A stretch of DNA of 64,000 bases from DASUPK01 sp963815045 (GTDB lineage Bacteria > Actinomycetota > Thermoleophilia > Solirubrobacterales > 70-9). This document shows positions 32,229 through 40,364 of this stretch, in pieces. Position 1 is the stretch's first letter. Each line of letters opens with the position of its first letter. Made by a program: the position numbers and the translations under genes. The stretch covers positions 868,001 to 932,000 of the forward strand of contig CAWFET010000002.1 of NCBI GenBank assembly GCA_963815045.1. The letters are read 5' to 3'. Below the pieces are notes generated by a model, which saw only the letters and a list, made by a program, of their open reading frames with translations, was not told the origin of the DNA and made no database searches.

Positions 32229-33125
32229 ATGAGCCAGTACCCCGACGACCTTCGGGAGTTGGTCGACCGCTACCTGACCCGTCTCAGCTTCTCGGAGACC
32301 CCCGCGACCGCGGGCCTCGCCGAGGCGATGCGCTACTCGCTCCTCGCCGGCGGGAAGCGGATCCGGCCGGTGCTCGCGCTGGCGACGGCGCGGTCGATCG
32401 GCCTTGACCCCGAGAGCGTGCTTCCGGCCGCATCCGCGATCGAGCTCATTCACACGTACTCGCTGATCCACGACGACCTGCCCGCGATGGATGACGACGA
32501 GCTCCGCCGGGGCATGCCCACCTCGCACGTCAAGTTCGGCGAGAACGTCGCCATCCTGGCCGGCGACGGTCTCTTCGCGGAGGCGATGCGGCTCTTCGCG
32601 CAGAAGCAGGAGGGCGAGCCCTCGGCGGTCCTCGCCGCCCTCGGCGAGCTGGTCACGGCCACGGGTGTCGCGGGGATGGTCGGAGGGCAGTTCGTCGACG
32701 TCACAGAGTTCGAGGATGGAGGGCCCGGAGGCGGTGGCTCGGTCGACCCCGAGAAGCTGCGCGAGATGCATTCGCTGAAGACGGGGCGCCTGATCTCCTC
32801 CAGCGTGGGCGTCGTATTGGCATTGGGTGAGATATCCGAAGGTGAGACAATTCCGTACCGCCGTTTCGCCGATGAGCTCGGCGTCCTGTTCCAGATCGTC
32901 GACGACATCCTCGACGTGACCGGATCGGACGAGGAGCTCGGCAAGCCGAGCGGGAGCGACGAGAGGCATGGAAAGCTCACATACGTCAGCGCATTTGGCC
33001 TTGAGAGGGCGCGCGAGCTAGCCTCTGAGTCGCACCGCAAGGCGCGGGAAGCGCTCGCCGAGACGGACGCCCAGACCGACGATCTGGCCCGGATAACCGA
33101 CTTCATCCACACCCGACACACCTGA
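32229..33125 (+). CDS. ispA: Polyprenyl diphosphate synthase, farnesyl/geranylgeranyl type (IspA-like)
   Basis: 298 residues from ATG 32229. The first Asp-rich motif reads IHDDLPAMDDDELRRG and the second VDDILDVTGSDEELGK. The residues before the first motif (HTYSLIHDD) are as in short-chain synthases, which suggests a C15 or C20 product. It joins isopentenyl and allylic diphosphates made from the product of the downstream dxs. Its stop overlaps the dxs ATG by one base. Confidence 0.92.
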   Translation: MSQYPDDLRELVDRYLTRLSFSETPATAGLAEAMRYSLLAGGKRIRPVLALATARSIGLDPESVLPAASAIELIHTYSLIHDDLPAMDDDELRRGMPTSHVKFGENVAILAGDGLFAEAMRLFAQKQEGEPSAVLAALGELVTATGVAGMVGGQFVDVTEFEDGGPGGGGSVDPEKLREMHSLKTGRLISSSVGVVLALGEISEGETIPYRRFADELGVLFQIVDDILDVTGSDEELGKPSGSDERHGKLTYVSAFGLERARELASESHRKAREALAETDAQTDDLARITDFIHTRHT

Positions 33126-35146
33126 TGGCCAACGATCCAAAGGACTCGAAGCCCGCGAAGCGCCTGCTCGACGCGGTCGACTCCCCGGCGGACCTGAGAG
33201 GGCTCTCCGACGAGGAGCTTCAGCAGGTCGCGCAGGAGGTGCGCGAGCTGATCATCGACGTGATCGGCGAGATCGGCGGCCACTTCGGCGCCAACCTGGG
33301 CACCTGCGAGCTGACGGTCGCGCTCCACAGCCTGCTCGACTCGCCCACGGACAAGATCCTCTGGGACGTCGGGCACCAGGCCTATCCGCACAAGATCCTC
33401 ACCGGCCGCAAGGACGAGCTCGGCACGATCCGCCAGTACGAGGGCCTCGCGCCGTTCTGCTCAGTCTTCGAGTCCGAGCACGACATCATGGGCGCCGGCC
33501 ACGCCTCGACCTCGATCGGCTACGGCGTCGGTCTGAAGGAGGCGATGGGGAAGGGAATCGGCAAGGACGGCAAGGTCGTCTCGGTGATCGGCGACGGCGC
33601 CCTCACCGGAGGAGTCGCCTACGAGGCGCTCCACCAGGCCGGCGGGCTGCAGACGCCGATGGTGATCGTCCTCAACGACAACGGGATGTCGATCTCGCCC
33701 AACGTCGGCGCACTCTCCCGCTACTTCCAGCGTGTGCGGCTCAAGCCCGGTCTCTACCAGGCCCGTTCCTCCACGGAGGAGCGGCTCACGCAGCTTCCCC
33801 TCGGCCTCGGCCGGCGCATCGAGCGCCTCGGGCCGGAGGTGAAGGCGGCCATCAAGGCCTATTGGGCGCCCGGTCTCTTCTTCGAGGAGCTCGACCTCGC
33901 CTACATGGGCGTGATCGACGGCCACGACGTCGCCTCGCTCCGGCAGGCGCTGAGCCAGGCGCTCGAGGCCGACCGCCCCGTCGTCGTCCACATCCACACC
34001 GTCAAGGGCAAGGGCTTCGAGCCCGCCGAGGAGGGCGGACTCGAGGGCATGGAGAAGTGGCACGCCGCGAAGCCGGGATCGATCGTCGACCGCAAGCCCG
34101 CGGAGGGGAAGCCGGTCGTCCCGGTCAGCGAGTCGGACTCCCCGGAGAAGATCGAGAAGCTCGAGAAGCCGCCGCCCAAGGCGCCCCCGCAGTACACCGC
34201 GGTCTTCGCGGACGCCCTGGTCGCGGAGGCCGAGCGTGATCCGCGGGTGATCGGCATCACCGCCGCGATGGCGGGCGGCACCGGCCTCAACAAGCTCTGC
34301 GATGCGCTTCCCGAGCAGTACTACGACGTGGGCATCGCCGAGCAGGACGCCGTCCTCTTCGCCTCCGGCCTCGCCATCCAGGGCGCAAAGCCGGTCTGCG
34401 CGATCTACTCCACCTTCCTTCAGCGCGCCTTCGACCAGCTCGTTCACGACGTCTGCCTGCAGAAGCTGAACGTCGTCTTCGCGATGGACAGGGCGGGACT
34501 CGTCGGAGACGACGGCCCGACCCACCACGGCGCGTTCGACGTCTCCTACTTCCGCCCGCTGCCGAACGTCGTCGTGATGGCGCCGCGCGACGAGGCGATG
34601 CTCGTGCACATGCTTCGCACCTCGCTCGCCTATGACGATGGCCCGGTCGCCTTCCGGTACCCGCGCGGAGCCGCCGAGGGCGCGCCCATGCCGGACGCCC
34701 CGAAGGAGATCGAGATCGGCAAGGGCGAGCTGCTGCTCCCGGGTGAGCGTGTCGCCCTGCTGGGCTACGGCTACGGCGTACAGGTCGGCCTGCGCGCCGC
34801 GGAGATCCTGCGCGAGAACGGCCTCGAGCCGACGGTCGCGGACGGGCGCTTCGCCAAGCCGCTCGACGGCAAGCTGATCGAGAAGCTCGCGGCCGATCAC
34901 GACCTCTTGGTGACCATCGAGGAGAACGTCCTTCCCGGCGGGTTCGGCTCCGGGGTGCTGGAGCACGTCGAGGACGCCTTCGCCGATGGCTCGGAGCGGG
35001 CCCGCATCCTGCGCGTGGGCCTTCCCGACCGCTACGTGGCGCACGGCAAGCCCGCGCTCCTCCGCGAGGAGGTCGGCTTCACCGGCGAGGCCGTCGCCGA
35101 GCGCGTGCTGGCCGCGCTCGGCACGCGCGAGACGGTCCTCGGCTAG
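33125..35146 (+). CDS. dxs: 1-Deoxy-D-xylulose-5-phosphate synthase
   Basis: 673 residues. The thiamine diphosphate motif is GDGALTGGVAYEAL ... NDNGMSI. The N-terminal HFGANLGTCELTVALH and DVGHQAYPHK, the MDRAGLVGDDGPTHHG segment and the C-terminal EENVLPGGFGSG are all typical. A polar linker of about 50 residues (about 325-355) separates the first two domains and is longer than in E. coli. It condenses pyruvate and glyceraldehyde 3-phosphate, the first step of the MEP isoprenoid pathway. Confidence 0.96.
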   Translation: MANDPKDSKPAKRLLDAVDSPADLRGLSDEELQQVAQEVRELIIDVIGEIGGHFGANLGTCELTVALHSLLDSPTDKILWDVGHQAYPHKILTGRKDELGTIRQYEGLAPFCSVFESEHDIMGAGHASTSIGYGVGLKEAMGKGIGKDGKVVSVIGDGALTGGVAYEALHQAGGLQTPMVIVLNDNGMSISPNVGALSRYFQRVRLKPGLYQARSSTEERLTQLPLGLGRRIERLGPEVKAAIKAYWAPGLFFEELDLAYMGVIDGHDVASLRQALSQALEADRPVVVHIHTVKGKGFEPAEEGGLEGMEKWHAAKPGSIVDRKPAEGKPVVPVSESDSPEKIEKLEKPPPKAPPQYTAVFADALVAEAERDPRVIGITAAMAGGTGLNKLCDALPEQYYDVGIAEQDAVLFASGLAIQGAKPVCAIYSTFLQRAFDQLVHDVCLQKLNVVFAMDRAGLVGDDGPTHHGAFDVSYFRPLPNVVVMAPRDEAMLVHMLRTSLAYDDGPVAFRYPRGAAEGAPMPDAPKEIEIGKGELLLPGERVALLGYGYGVQVGLRAAEILRENGLEPTVADGRFAKPLDGKLIEKLAADHDLLVTIEENVLPGGFGSGVLEHVEDAFADGSERARILRVGLPDRYVAHGKPALLREEVGFTGEAVAERVLAALGTRETVLG

Positions 35147-35158
35147 CCCGCCGGGTCG

Positions 35159-35186
35159 TTTCACCTCGCATTTACGCGGGTACCCT
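35159..35186 (+). promoter_or_regulatory. Possible vegetative promoter before the zinc ribbon gene
   Basis: TTTCAC (35159-35164) and TACCCT (35181-35186) are separated by 16 bases. Transcription would begin near 35193 and leave a leader of about 105 bases before ATG 35299. The leader contains the dyad CGGACC/GGTCCG region at about 35248-35265. Confidence 0.35.
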
Positions 35187-35298
35187 CGGGCTTGTCGGCG
35201 AGAGCCCTTGCACAGCGCGCCGAGTAGGGGGACAGGGCAGGCAGACCGGACGGACCCGGTCCGCCCCATGATTCCGAGCCCTGAGGAGAGCGCGCAGA

Positions 35299-35538
35299 AT
35301 GGCCTACCTGAATTGCCCGAAATGCGGTCTGACGATGTTCGACCGCAACCCCCTGATGTCCCCGCGGCACTGCCCGCGGTGTGCCCGCCGAGGAGGAGCC
35401 TCGATCGAGCTCGAGCGGATCTCAAGATCCGAAGGGGGCGCCGCGGCGTCCCTCCTCGGGGGGATGCTGCGACGAGATTCCTCTAGCGAACCTCGAGGTC
35501 GCGCGGGAGATACAGGCGACGTGAGCGCGGCGACCTGA
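35299..35538 (+). CDS. Small zinc ribbon protein
   Basis: 79 residues. Two CxxC pairs (LNCPKCG and RHCPRCA) make a zinc ribbon in the first 32 residues; the rest is Gly/Ser/Arg-rich and probably disordered. A GAGGAG site lies ten bases before the ATG. Similar short CPKCG proteins are common in actinobacteria and have no defined job. The last 56 bases overlap the convergent membrane protein gene. Confidence 0.65.
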   Translation: MAYLNCPKCGLTMFDRNPLMSPRHCPRCARRGGASIELERISRSEGGAAASLLGGMLRRDSSSEPRGRAGDTGDVSAAT

Positions 35539-36250
35539 ACGCCCGCAGTCGATCGAACGCAGCGAGAGCACGTGGGGCCAGCGCGATGGCCGCCACGTCG
35601 AAGAGGACATAGACCCCCGCGATCCCGCTGGGCGGGTTGCCGGCGGGAAGTGGCGTGTCGGGGGTGGTCGCGGCCCAGTGCCAGGCGCCGATCGACGTCC
35701 CGTAGACCTCGAGGAAGCCGACCATCAGGAAGACGCCGGCGTACAGCGTCGCGGCGCGGCCGCGCAGCAGGACGTAGATCAGGAGCGCTCCGGTGATCGC
35801 CCCCAGGGCGTCGGTGCGGCCGAGCAGGACCAGGCCGGCCGCACCCCATGCGGCCACCAGGGAGATCACGGCCCAGAGGAAGGCGCGGGGATGCCGGCGG
35901 ACCGGGGCTGACTGGCTGATGCGAAGCCCGGCCAAGAAGACCAGGCCGTGCCCGGGAGGTACGAAGGCGGGCAGGTTCTCCAGGCGGTAGGTGTAGGCGC
36001 CGAGGACGATCGAACCGAGCACCTCGGCGCAGGTCGCGACCACCACCACGAGCAAGGCCCGGGCGCGATCCTCCCGGTCGAGGAACGCGCACGACGCGAT
36101 CAGGATGAGCCAGGTGGCCGCCCCGAGGAGGAGCTGTTCGTCGGCGTTCGCGAAATGATCGAGCGCGAGGAAGCCGGCGATCACGCAGGCGACCATCGCC
36201 GCGAACGGCAGCGGCGCGGTCAGCGGGTGATTGGCGGGTTCTCTCCCCAT
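35483..36250 (-). CDS. Polytopic membrane protein of unknown function
   Basis: 255 residues from ATG 36250, with GGGAGGAGG about 11 bases upstream; the frame continues upstream without protein character. About seven hydrophobic segments are visible. A polar motif VPPGHGLVFLAGLRI and the EVYGTSIGAWHWA segment hold the most conserved-looking residues. The C-terminus is basic (RSPRSRRLYLPRD). I recognise it as an uncharacterised actinobacterial membrane protein type but cannot name a family. Confidence 0.72.
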   Translation of the reverse strand: MGREPANHPLTAPLPFAAMVACVIAGFLALDHFANADEQLLLGAATWLILIASCAFLDREDRARALLVVVVATCAEVLGSIVLGAYTYRLENLPAFVPPGHGLVFLAGLRISQSAPVRRHPRAFLWAVISLVAAWGAAGLVLLGRTDALGAITGALLIYVLLRGRAATLYAGVFLMVGFLEVYGTSIGAWHWAATTPDTPLPAGNPPSGIAGVYVLFDVAAIALAPRALAAFDRLRAFRSPRSRRLYLPRDLEVR

Positions 36251-36343
36251 CGCTGGATTTCCTCCTCCCCTCGTGGCTCCTTCGCGGGGCCTCCCCGATT
36301 GGATCACCCTTGCCAGGCTCGTGTCAACTGCGAAACTGCGCGC

Positions 36344-38236
36344 GTGATCGAGAGACCCGTATTCGTCGTCGCGCCGCCCCGCTCGGGAGGGACGGCGCTG
36401 TTCCGCTCGCTGGCGAGGGCGCCTGGGATCTTCAGCTCCAGCACCCCGATCCTCGACGGCATCTTCGAGCTCAAGCCCGAGAACCGGGAGTGGGACAGCA
36501 ACCGCCTGACCGCCGCGGACATTCAGTCGCGCGCCGTCGAGGATCTGCGCACGACCCTCAAGGGCGGCCTCGTCGACAGCTCGGGCAACCGGCCCGGCCT
36601 CGACGCCTCCGGCCTTCGCTGGGTCGATGGCCAGCCGCGGAATGCGCTGCGTGTCCCGTTTCTCGCCAGGGTCGCTCCCGACTGCCAGTTCGTGTACATC
36701 CATCGCGATCCGGCGGAGACGATTCCGTCGATGCTCCGCGTCTGGCAGGGGGGCCGCCGTGTCAGCTACGCGGATCTCCCGGACTGGCCGGGTCCGGCCT
36801 GGTCGTTGCCGCTGGTGCCGGGATGGCGCGACCTGGCGGGCCGGCCGCTGCCGGAGATCGTCGTCGAGCAGTGGCTCCGCCTGACGGGGATCCTGCTGGA
36901 CGACCTGGAGACCCTGCCGCCGGAGCGGTGGTGCGTCACCGACTTCAAGACCCTGCTGAACGACCCCCAGCGAGAGCTCGAGCGCATCTGCGAGTTCGTC
37001 GGAATCGAGGCATCCGAGGACGTCACCAGGCCGTTGCGCACGCTCCGCGATCAGCTGGCCGTATCGGAGGAGAAGGAGAAGGCCGACGTCCCGGAGGAGC
37101 TCCAGGAGCTGCTGCCGCGCACCGACGAGCTGGGCAAGCGCTCGCGGGAGCTGCTCGCGCGCCCGATCACTCCGCCCCGCACGGCCAAGTGGTCGGCGCC
37201 CGCCGACTCGCCGCTGCGGAGCGTCTACACGCAGACCTTCCCGGAGTTCCTCAACCAGCTCGGCAGCTCCCTGCTGGTCTCGACATACCAGACCGGCAAG
37301 CTGATCTGCGCCCGTCACGACGGCGGCCAGCTCAACACGCACTTCCGGGATTTCCCACGGCCGATGGGCCTCGCCGTGGCGCCGGGACGGATCGCCATCG
37401 GCACCCGCGCGGAGGTGCTCGACTACCGGAACTTCCCGGCGGTGGCGCCGAAGGTCGAGCCCCAGGGGAAGCACGATGCGTGCTTCCTGCCGCGGAACAA
37501 GCACTTCACCGGCGACATCCGCATCCACGAGATCGAGTTCGCTCAGGGAGAGCTCTGGATGGTGGCCACGAACTTCTCCTGCCTGGCGACTCTCGACGCG
37601 GAGCACAGCTTCGTGCCTCGCTGGAAGCCGCCCTTCATCTCGCAGCTCGTCGCCGAGGACCGCTGCCACCTGAACGGGCTCTGCGTGATCGACGACGAGC
37701 CGCGCTATGTCACGGCCCTAGGCGAGACCGACGTCGCGGGCGGCTGGCGGGAGCGCAAGGCGGATGGCGGCGTCCTGATCGACATCGAGAGCGGCGAGAC
37801 CGTCCTGCGCGGGCTCTCGATGCCTCACTCGCCGCGCTGGTACGACGGTCGCATGTGGGTGCTCGAGTCGGGGAAGGGGACGATCTCGGTCGCAGACCTC
37901 GACGCCGGGACCGTGGAGACCGTGGCCGAGCTGCCCGGTTTCACCCGCGGTCTGCTCTTCGCGGGCGGCCTCGCCTTCATCGGGCTCTCGCAGGTGCGCG
38001 AGACGGCGACGTTCGGCGGGTTGCCGCTGATGGACCGGCTGGACGAGCGGCTCTGCGGCGTCTGGGCCGTCAATCCGCAGAATGGGCAGATCGCCGGCTT
38101 CCTGCGCTTCGAGGAGCTGGTGCAGGAGGTCTTCGACGTCGAGCTGCTGACGGGGCTCCGGTATCCGGAGATCGCCGAGGAGGGCTCGGACGCGGCGACG
38201 AACTCGTTCGTCCTGCCCGAGGCGGTCACCTCGTAG
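36344..38236 (+). CDS. Sulfotransferase / TIGR03032-type beta-propeller-like fusion protein
   Basis: 630 residues from GTG 36344. Residues 1 to about 270 are a PAPS-dependent sulfotransferase domain: the 5'-phosphosulfate loop reads PPRSGGTALFRSL and the 3'-phosphate segment VYIHRDPAETIPS. Residues of about 285-625 match the TIGR03032 domain: LLVSTYQTGKL, FSCLATLD, AEDRCHLNGL, MPHSPRWYDG and LPGFTRGL. The second domain is strongly conserved but of unknown function. The fusion suggests that it binds, or acts on, the sulfated product. No signal peptide is present, so it should work in the cytoplasm. Confidence 0.88.
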   Translation: MIERPVFVVAPPRSGGTALFRSLARAPGIFSSSTPILDGIFELKPENREWDSNRLTAADIQSRAVEDLRTTLKGGLVDSSGNRPGLDASGLRWVDGQPRNALRVPFLARVAPDCQFVYIHRDPAETIPSMLRVWQGGRRVSYADLPDWPGPAWSLPLVPGWRDLAGRPLPEIVVEQWLRLTGILLDDLETLPPERWCVTDFKTLLNDPQRELERICEFVGIEASEDVTRPLRTLRDQLAVSEEKEKADVPEELQELLPRTDELGKRSRELLARPITPPRTAKWSAPADSPLRSVYTQTFPEFLNQLGSSLLVSTYQTGKLICARHDGGQLNTHFRDFPRPMGLAVAPGRIAIGTRAEVLDYRNFPAVAPKVEPQGKHDACFLPRNKHFTGDIRIHEIEFAQGELWMVATNFSCLATLDAEHSFVPRWKPPFISQLVAEDRCHLNGLCVIDDEPRYVTALGETDVAGGWRERKADGGVLIDIESGETVLRGLSMPHSPRWYDGRMWVLESGKGTISVADLDAGTVETVAELPGFTRGLLFAGGLAFIGLSQVRETATFGGLPLMDRLDERLCGVWAVNPQNGQIAGFLRFEELVQEVFDVELLTGLRYPEIAEEGSDAATNSFVLPEAVTS

Positions 38237-38256
38237 GTTTCCGTCCTGCCCCCGGT

Positions 38257-38262
38257 TAGGGT
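38257..38262 (+). promoter_or_regulatory. Leaderless-type -10 box of the MFS gene
   Basis: TAGGGT followed by seven bases and GTG 38270. It argues against the upstream in-frame GTG at 38261, which lies inside the box. Confidence 0.5.
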
Positions 38263-38269
38263 GGGCGCA

Positions 38270-39718
38270 GTGGAGGGAACCACTCAGCCGCTCGATCGAG
38301 GCACCTGGCTGGCGCTGATCGCGATGGGAATCGCGGTCTTCGTGATCGCGAACGACTTCTCGGCGATCAACGTCGCGATCCCTCAAATCGAGCACGACTT
38401 CAAGACGAGCGTGACGACCGCCCAGTGGGTCGTCAACGCCTACGCCCTCACCTTCGGGGTGCTGATCGTCACCGGTGGCCGGATCGCCGATCTCTTCGGC
38501 CGGCGCCGCTCCTTCTTCATCGGGTCCGTGATTTTCGCGACCTTCTCCCTGCTCGGCGGGGCGGCGCAGACCGAGGCGGAGCTGATCGTCATGCGGGTGC
38601 TGATGGGCGTCGGCGGCGCCCTCATGTGGCCCGCGATCCTCGGCATGACGTATGCGGCGCTGCCGGAGGAGCGGGCGGGGCTCGCGGGCGGCTTCATCCT
38701 CGGAGCGGCCGGGATCGGGAACGCCGCCGGGCCACTGATCGGCGGAGCGCTCACCGACCTGCTCAGCTGGCGCTGGATCTTCTTCCTGAACGTCCCGGTC
38801 TCGGCGTTCGCGATCTTCGTCACCTGGCGCGAGATCAAGGCGGACCGCCCGGAGGTCGAGGACACGAGGATGGACTACGCGGGCATCGTCACGGTGTCCG
38901 TGGGGCTGGTGTCGCTACTGCTCGCCTTCGACCAGGTGATCGACTGGGGCTGGGGCGACCCGCGGATCATCGCGCTGCTGGTGCTCTTCGTGGCGATGAT
39001 CGGCAGCTTCGTCTTCGCCGAGCGCCGAGCGGGCGCCCACGCGCTGGTCCCCGAAGACGTGATGCGCAACCGCGACTTCGCCTACACCTGCGCCGCGATC
39101 CTGCTCATGTCGGCGGTGTTCTTCGCGGCGATGCTCTACCTGCCGCAATACATGATCGGGGTGCTCGGCTACTCGCCGATCGGCGCGGGCGCCGGGATGC
39201 TCCCGATGATGGCGACGTTCGCCGCCGTGTCGTTCGTCGCGGGCAACCTCTACGAAAAGTTCGGCGGGAAGGCCCTGCTGATCATCGGCTCCGGGTGCAT
39301 CGCGCTGGGACCGGCGCTGGTGGCGCTGTTCGCCGACCACGAGACCCTAGGGGCGATCGTGCCGGGCATGGCGATCCTCGGCCTCGGGATCGGGCTCTTC
39401 TATCCGACCGCGACGACCGCCGGGGTGACAGCCGTCGACGAGTCGCGTCGCAGCCTCGCCGGGGCGATCATCTACATGTTCCAGATCGCCGGCGGCTCGG
39501 TCGGGCTCGGATTGACGACCACGGTCTTCATCGGGGCGAGCGACCGTGCGGCAGGCGGCCCGAAGTTCATCGACGGCATCCAGACCGCGTTCGGAATGGA
39601 CGCGGCGATCGCCGTCGGCGGCTTCCTGATCGCCACCTTCCTGATCGGCGGCAGATGGTCGCCGCACATGCGCCGCCTGCTCCTCGCGGGGCACTCACCG
39701 CGGGGGCATGGGCCTTAG
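38270..39718 (+). CDS. MFS drug exporter, DHA2 (14-helix) family
   Basis: 482 residues from GTG 38270. Fourteen hydrophobic segments are seen. The loop between helices 2 and 3 carries motif A (GGRIADLFGRRRSF), and helix 5 has the antiporter motif C region (GAAGIGNAAGPLIGGAL). A TSVTTAQWVVNAYAL segment is typical of EmrB/QacA-like pumps. The substrate is unknown. Its TAG stop is the first three bases of the dispersed repeat. Confidence 0.9.
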   Translation: MEGTTQPLDRGTWLALIAMGIAVFVIANDFSAINVAIPQIEHDFKTSVTTAQWVVNAYALTFGVLIVTGGRIADLFGRRRSFFIGSVIFATFSLLGGAAQTEAELIVMRVLMGVGGALMWPAILGMTYAALPEERAGLAGGFILGAAGIGNAAGPLIGGALTDLLSWRWIFFLNVPVSAFAIFVTWREIKADRPEVEDTRMDYAGIVTVSVGLVSLLLAFDQVIDWGWGDPRIIALLVLFVAMIGSFVFAERRAGAHALVPEDVMRNRDFAYTCAAILLMSAVFFAAMLYLPQYMIGVLGYSPIGAGAGMLPMMATFAAVSFVAGNLYEKFGGKALLIIGSGCIALGPALVALFADHETLGAIVPGMAILGLGIGLFYPTATTAGVTAVDESRRSLAGAIIYMFQIAGGSVGLGLTTTVFIGASDRAAGGPKFIDGIQTAFGMDAAIAVGGFLIATFLIGGRWSPHMRRLLLAGHSPRGHGP

Positions 39719-39815
39719 CGACCACCAGGCCGCTCCATCTGGGAGCGAAGGGCGAAGCCCGTAGCGACTTGTGGCGTGCGGCCGCTTGTGGTCGCGGCTC
39801 TGTGGCGAAGCCGTG
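39716..39815 (+). repeat. Dispersed structured intergenic repeat, full copy B
   Basis: The repeat begins on the stop codon of the MFS gene (TAGCGACCACCAGGCCGCTC) and aligns over about 100 bases with 14410-14508 read on the minus strand. Its third hairpin is GGGC-GAA-GCCC where the other copy has GGCC-GTA-GGCC, and its second is CTCC-ATCT-GGGAG against CTCC-TCA-GGAG. The shared core CGACTTGTGGCG is followed by GCGGCCGCTTGTGG. It sits between two convergent genes. Confidence 0.8.
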
Positions 39816-39845
39816 TGTCAGTGCGGCTTGACAGCGAGCTGCCGA

Positions 39846-40340
39846 CTAGTGCGGCCCGGAGCCGCCGCCGTCCAGCCCGTCGTCCGAGCCGTTTCCGCCG
39901 CCACCACCGCCGTTGTCCTCGGTCGTGGTCGTCGCGGGGGCCGACCCGGAGCCGCTTGTCCCGGAGCCGCTGGTGCCCGAGGTCCCGCTGGGGCCGCTGA
40001 TGCCGGAGCCCGAATGCTGCCGGTCGTCGCCGGAGCCGCCTCCGGACGACCCCGAGGAACCATCGTTGGAGGACCCCGAGCCTGATACCGAGCTCGCGCT
40101 CGAGTCCTCGCCGGTCGTGGTGGTGTCCCCACCCGCGTGGGATGAGACGTGATCGTCTCCCCGCTCGCGCCTGGCCGGTGCCGGCTTCGGCGCCGGCGAG
40201 CTGGAGGCGAGAGAGACCGGCTGCGCGGAGAGGCCGATCGAGTCTCCCGAGATCGCGTTCGCGGCCAGGGCGATCGCGCCCGCGGCCACGATGCCGGTCA
40301 TGCCGAGCAGGATGGTGAGCAGTCGCTCTCTGCTGGTCAT
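39846..40340 (-). CDS. Exported low-complexity Ser/Gly/Thr-rich protein
   Basis: 164 residues. A membrane segment or signal peptide (LLTILLGMTGIVAAGAIALAA) is followed by about 35 ordinary residues and then by a Ser/Gly/Asp-rich tail without hydrophobic residues. It ends in a Gly run. It lies 24 bases after the histidine kinase gene on the same strand and is probably cotranscribed with the two-component genes. Such tails resemble wall-spanning linkers. No function can be assigned. Confidence 0.62.
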   Translation of the reverse strand: MTSRERLLTILLGMTGIVAAGAIALAANAISGDSIGLSAQPVSLASSSPAPKPAPARRERGDDHVSSHAGGDTTTTGEDSSASSVSGSGSSNDGSSGSSGGGSGDDRQHSGSGISGPSGTSGTSGSGTSGSGSAPATTTTEDNGGGGGGNGSDDGLDGGGSGPH

Positions 40341-40364
40341 GTGGAAAAGGCTAGAAGGGGGTGG

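Noticed and set aside
33461..35425. A 654-codon open frame on the minus strand
   Set aside because: It is the shadow of dxs; no family motif is present.
39900..40100. Repetitive GC-rich DNA as a satellite or origin-like repeat
   Set aside because: The repeats follow Ser, Gly and Thr codons of the low-complexity exported protein and have no fixed period.
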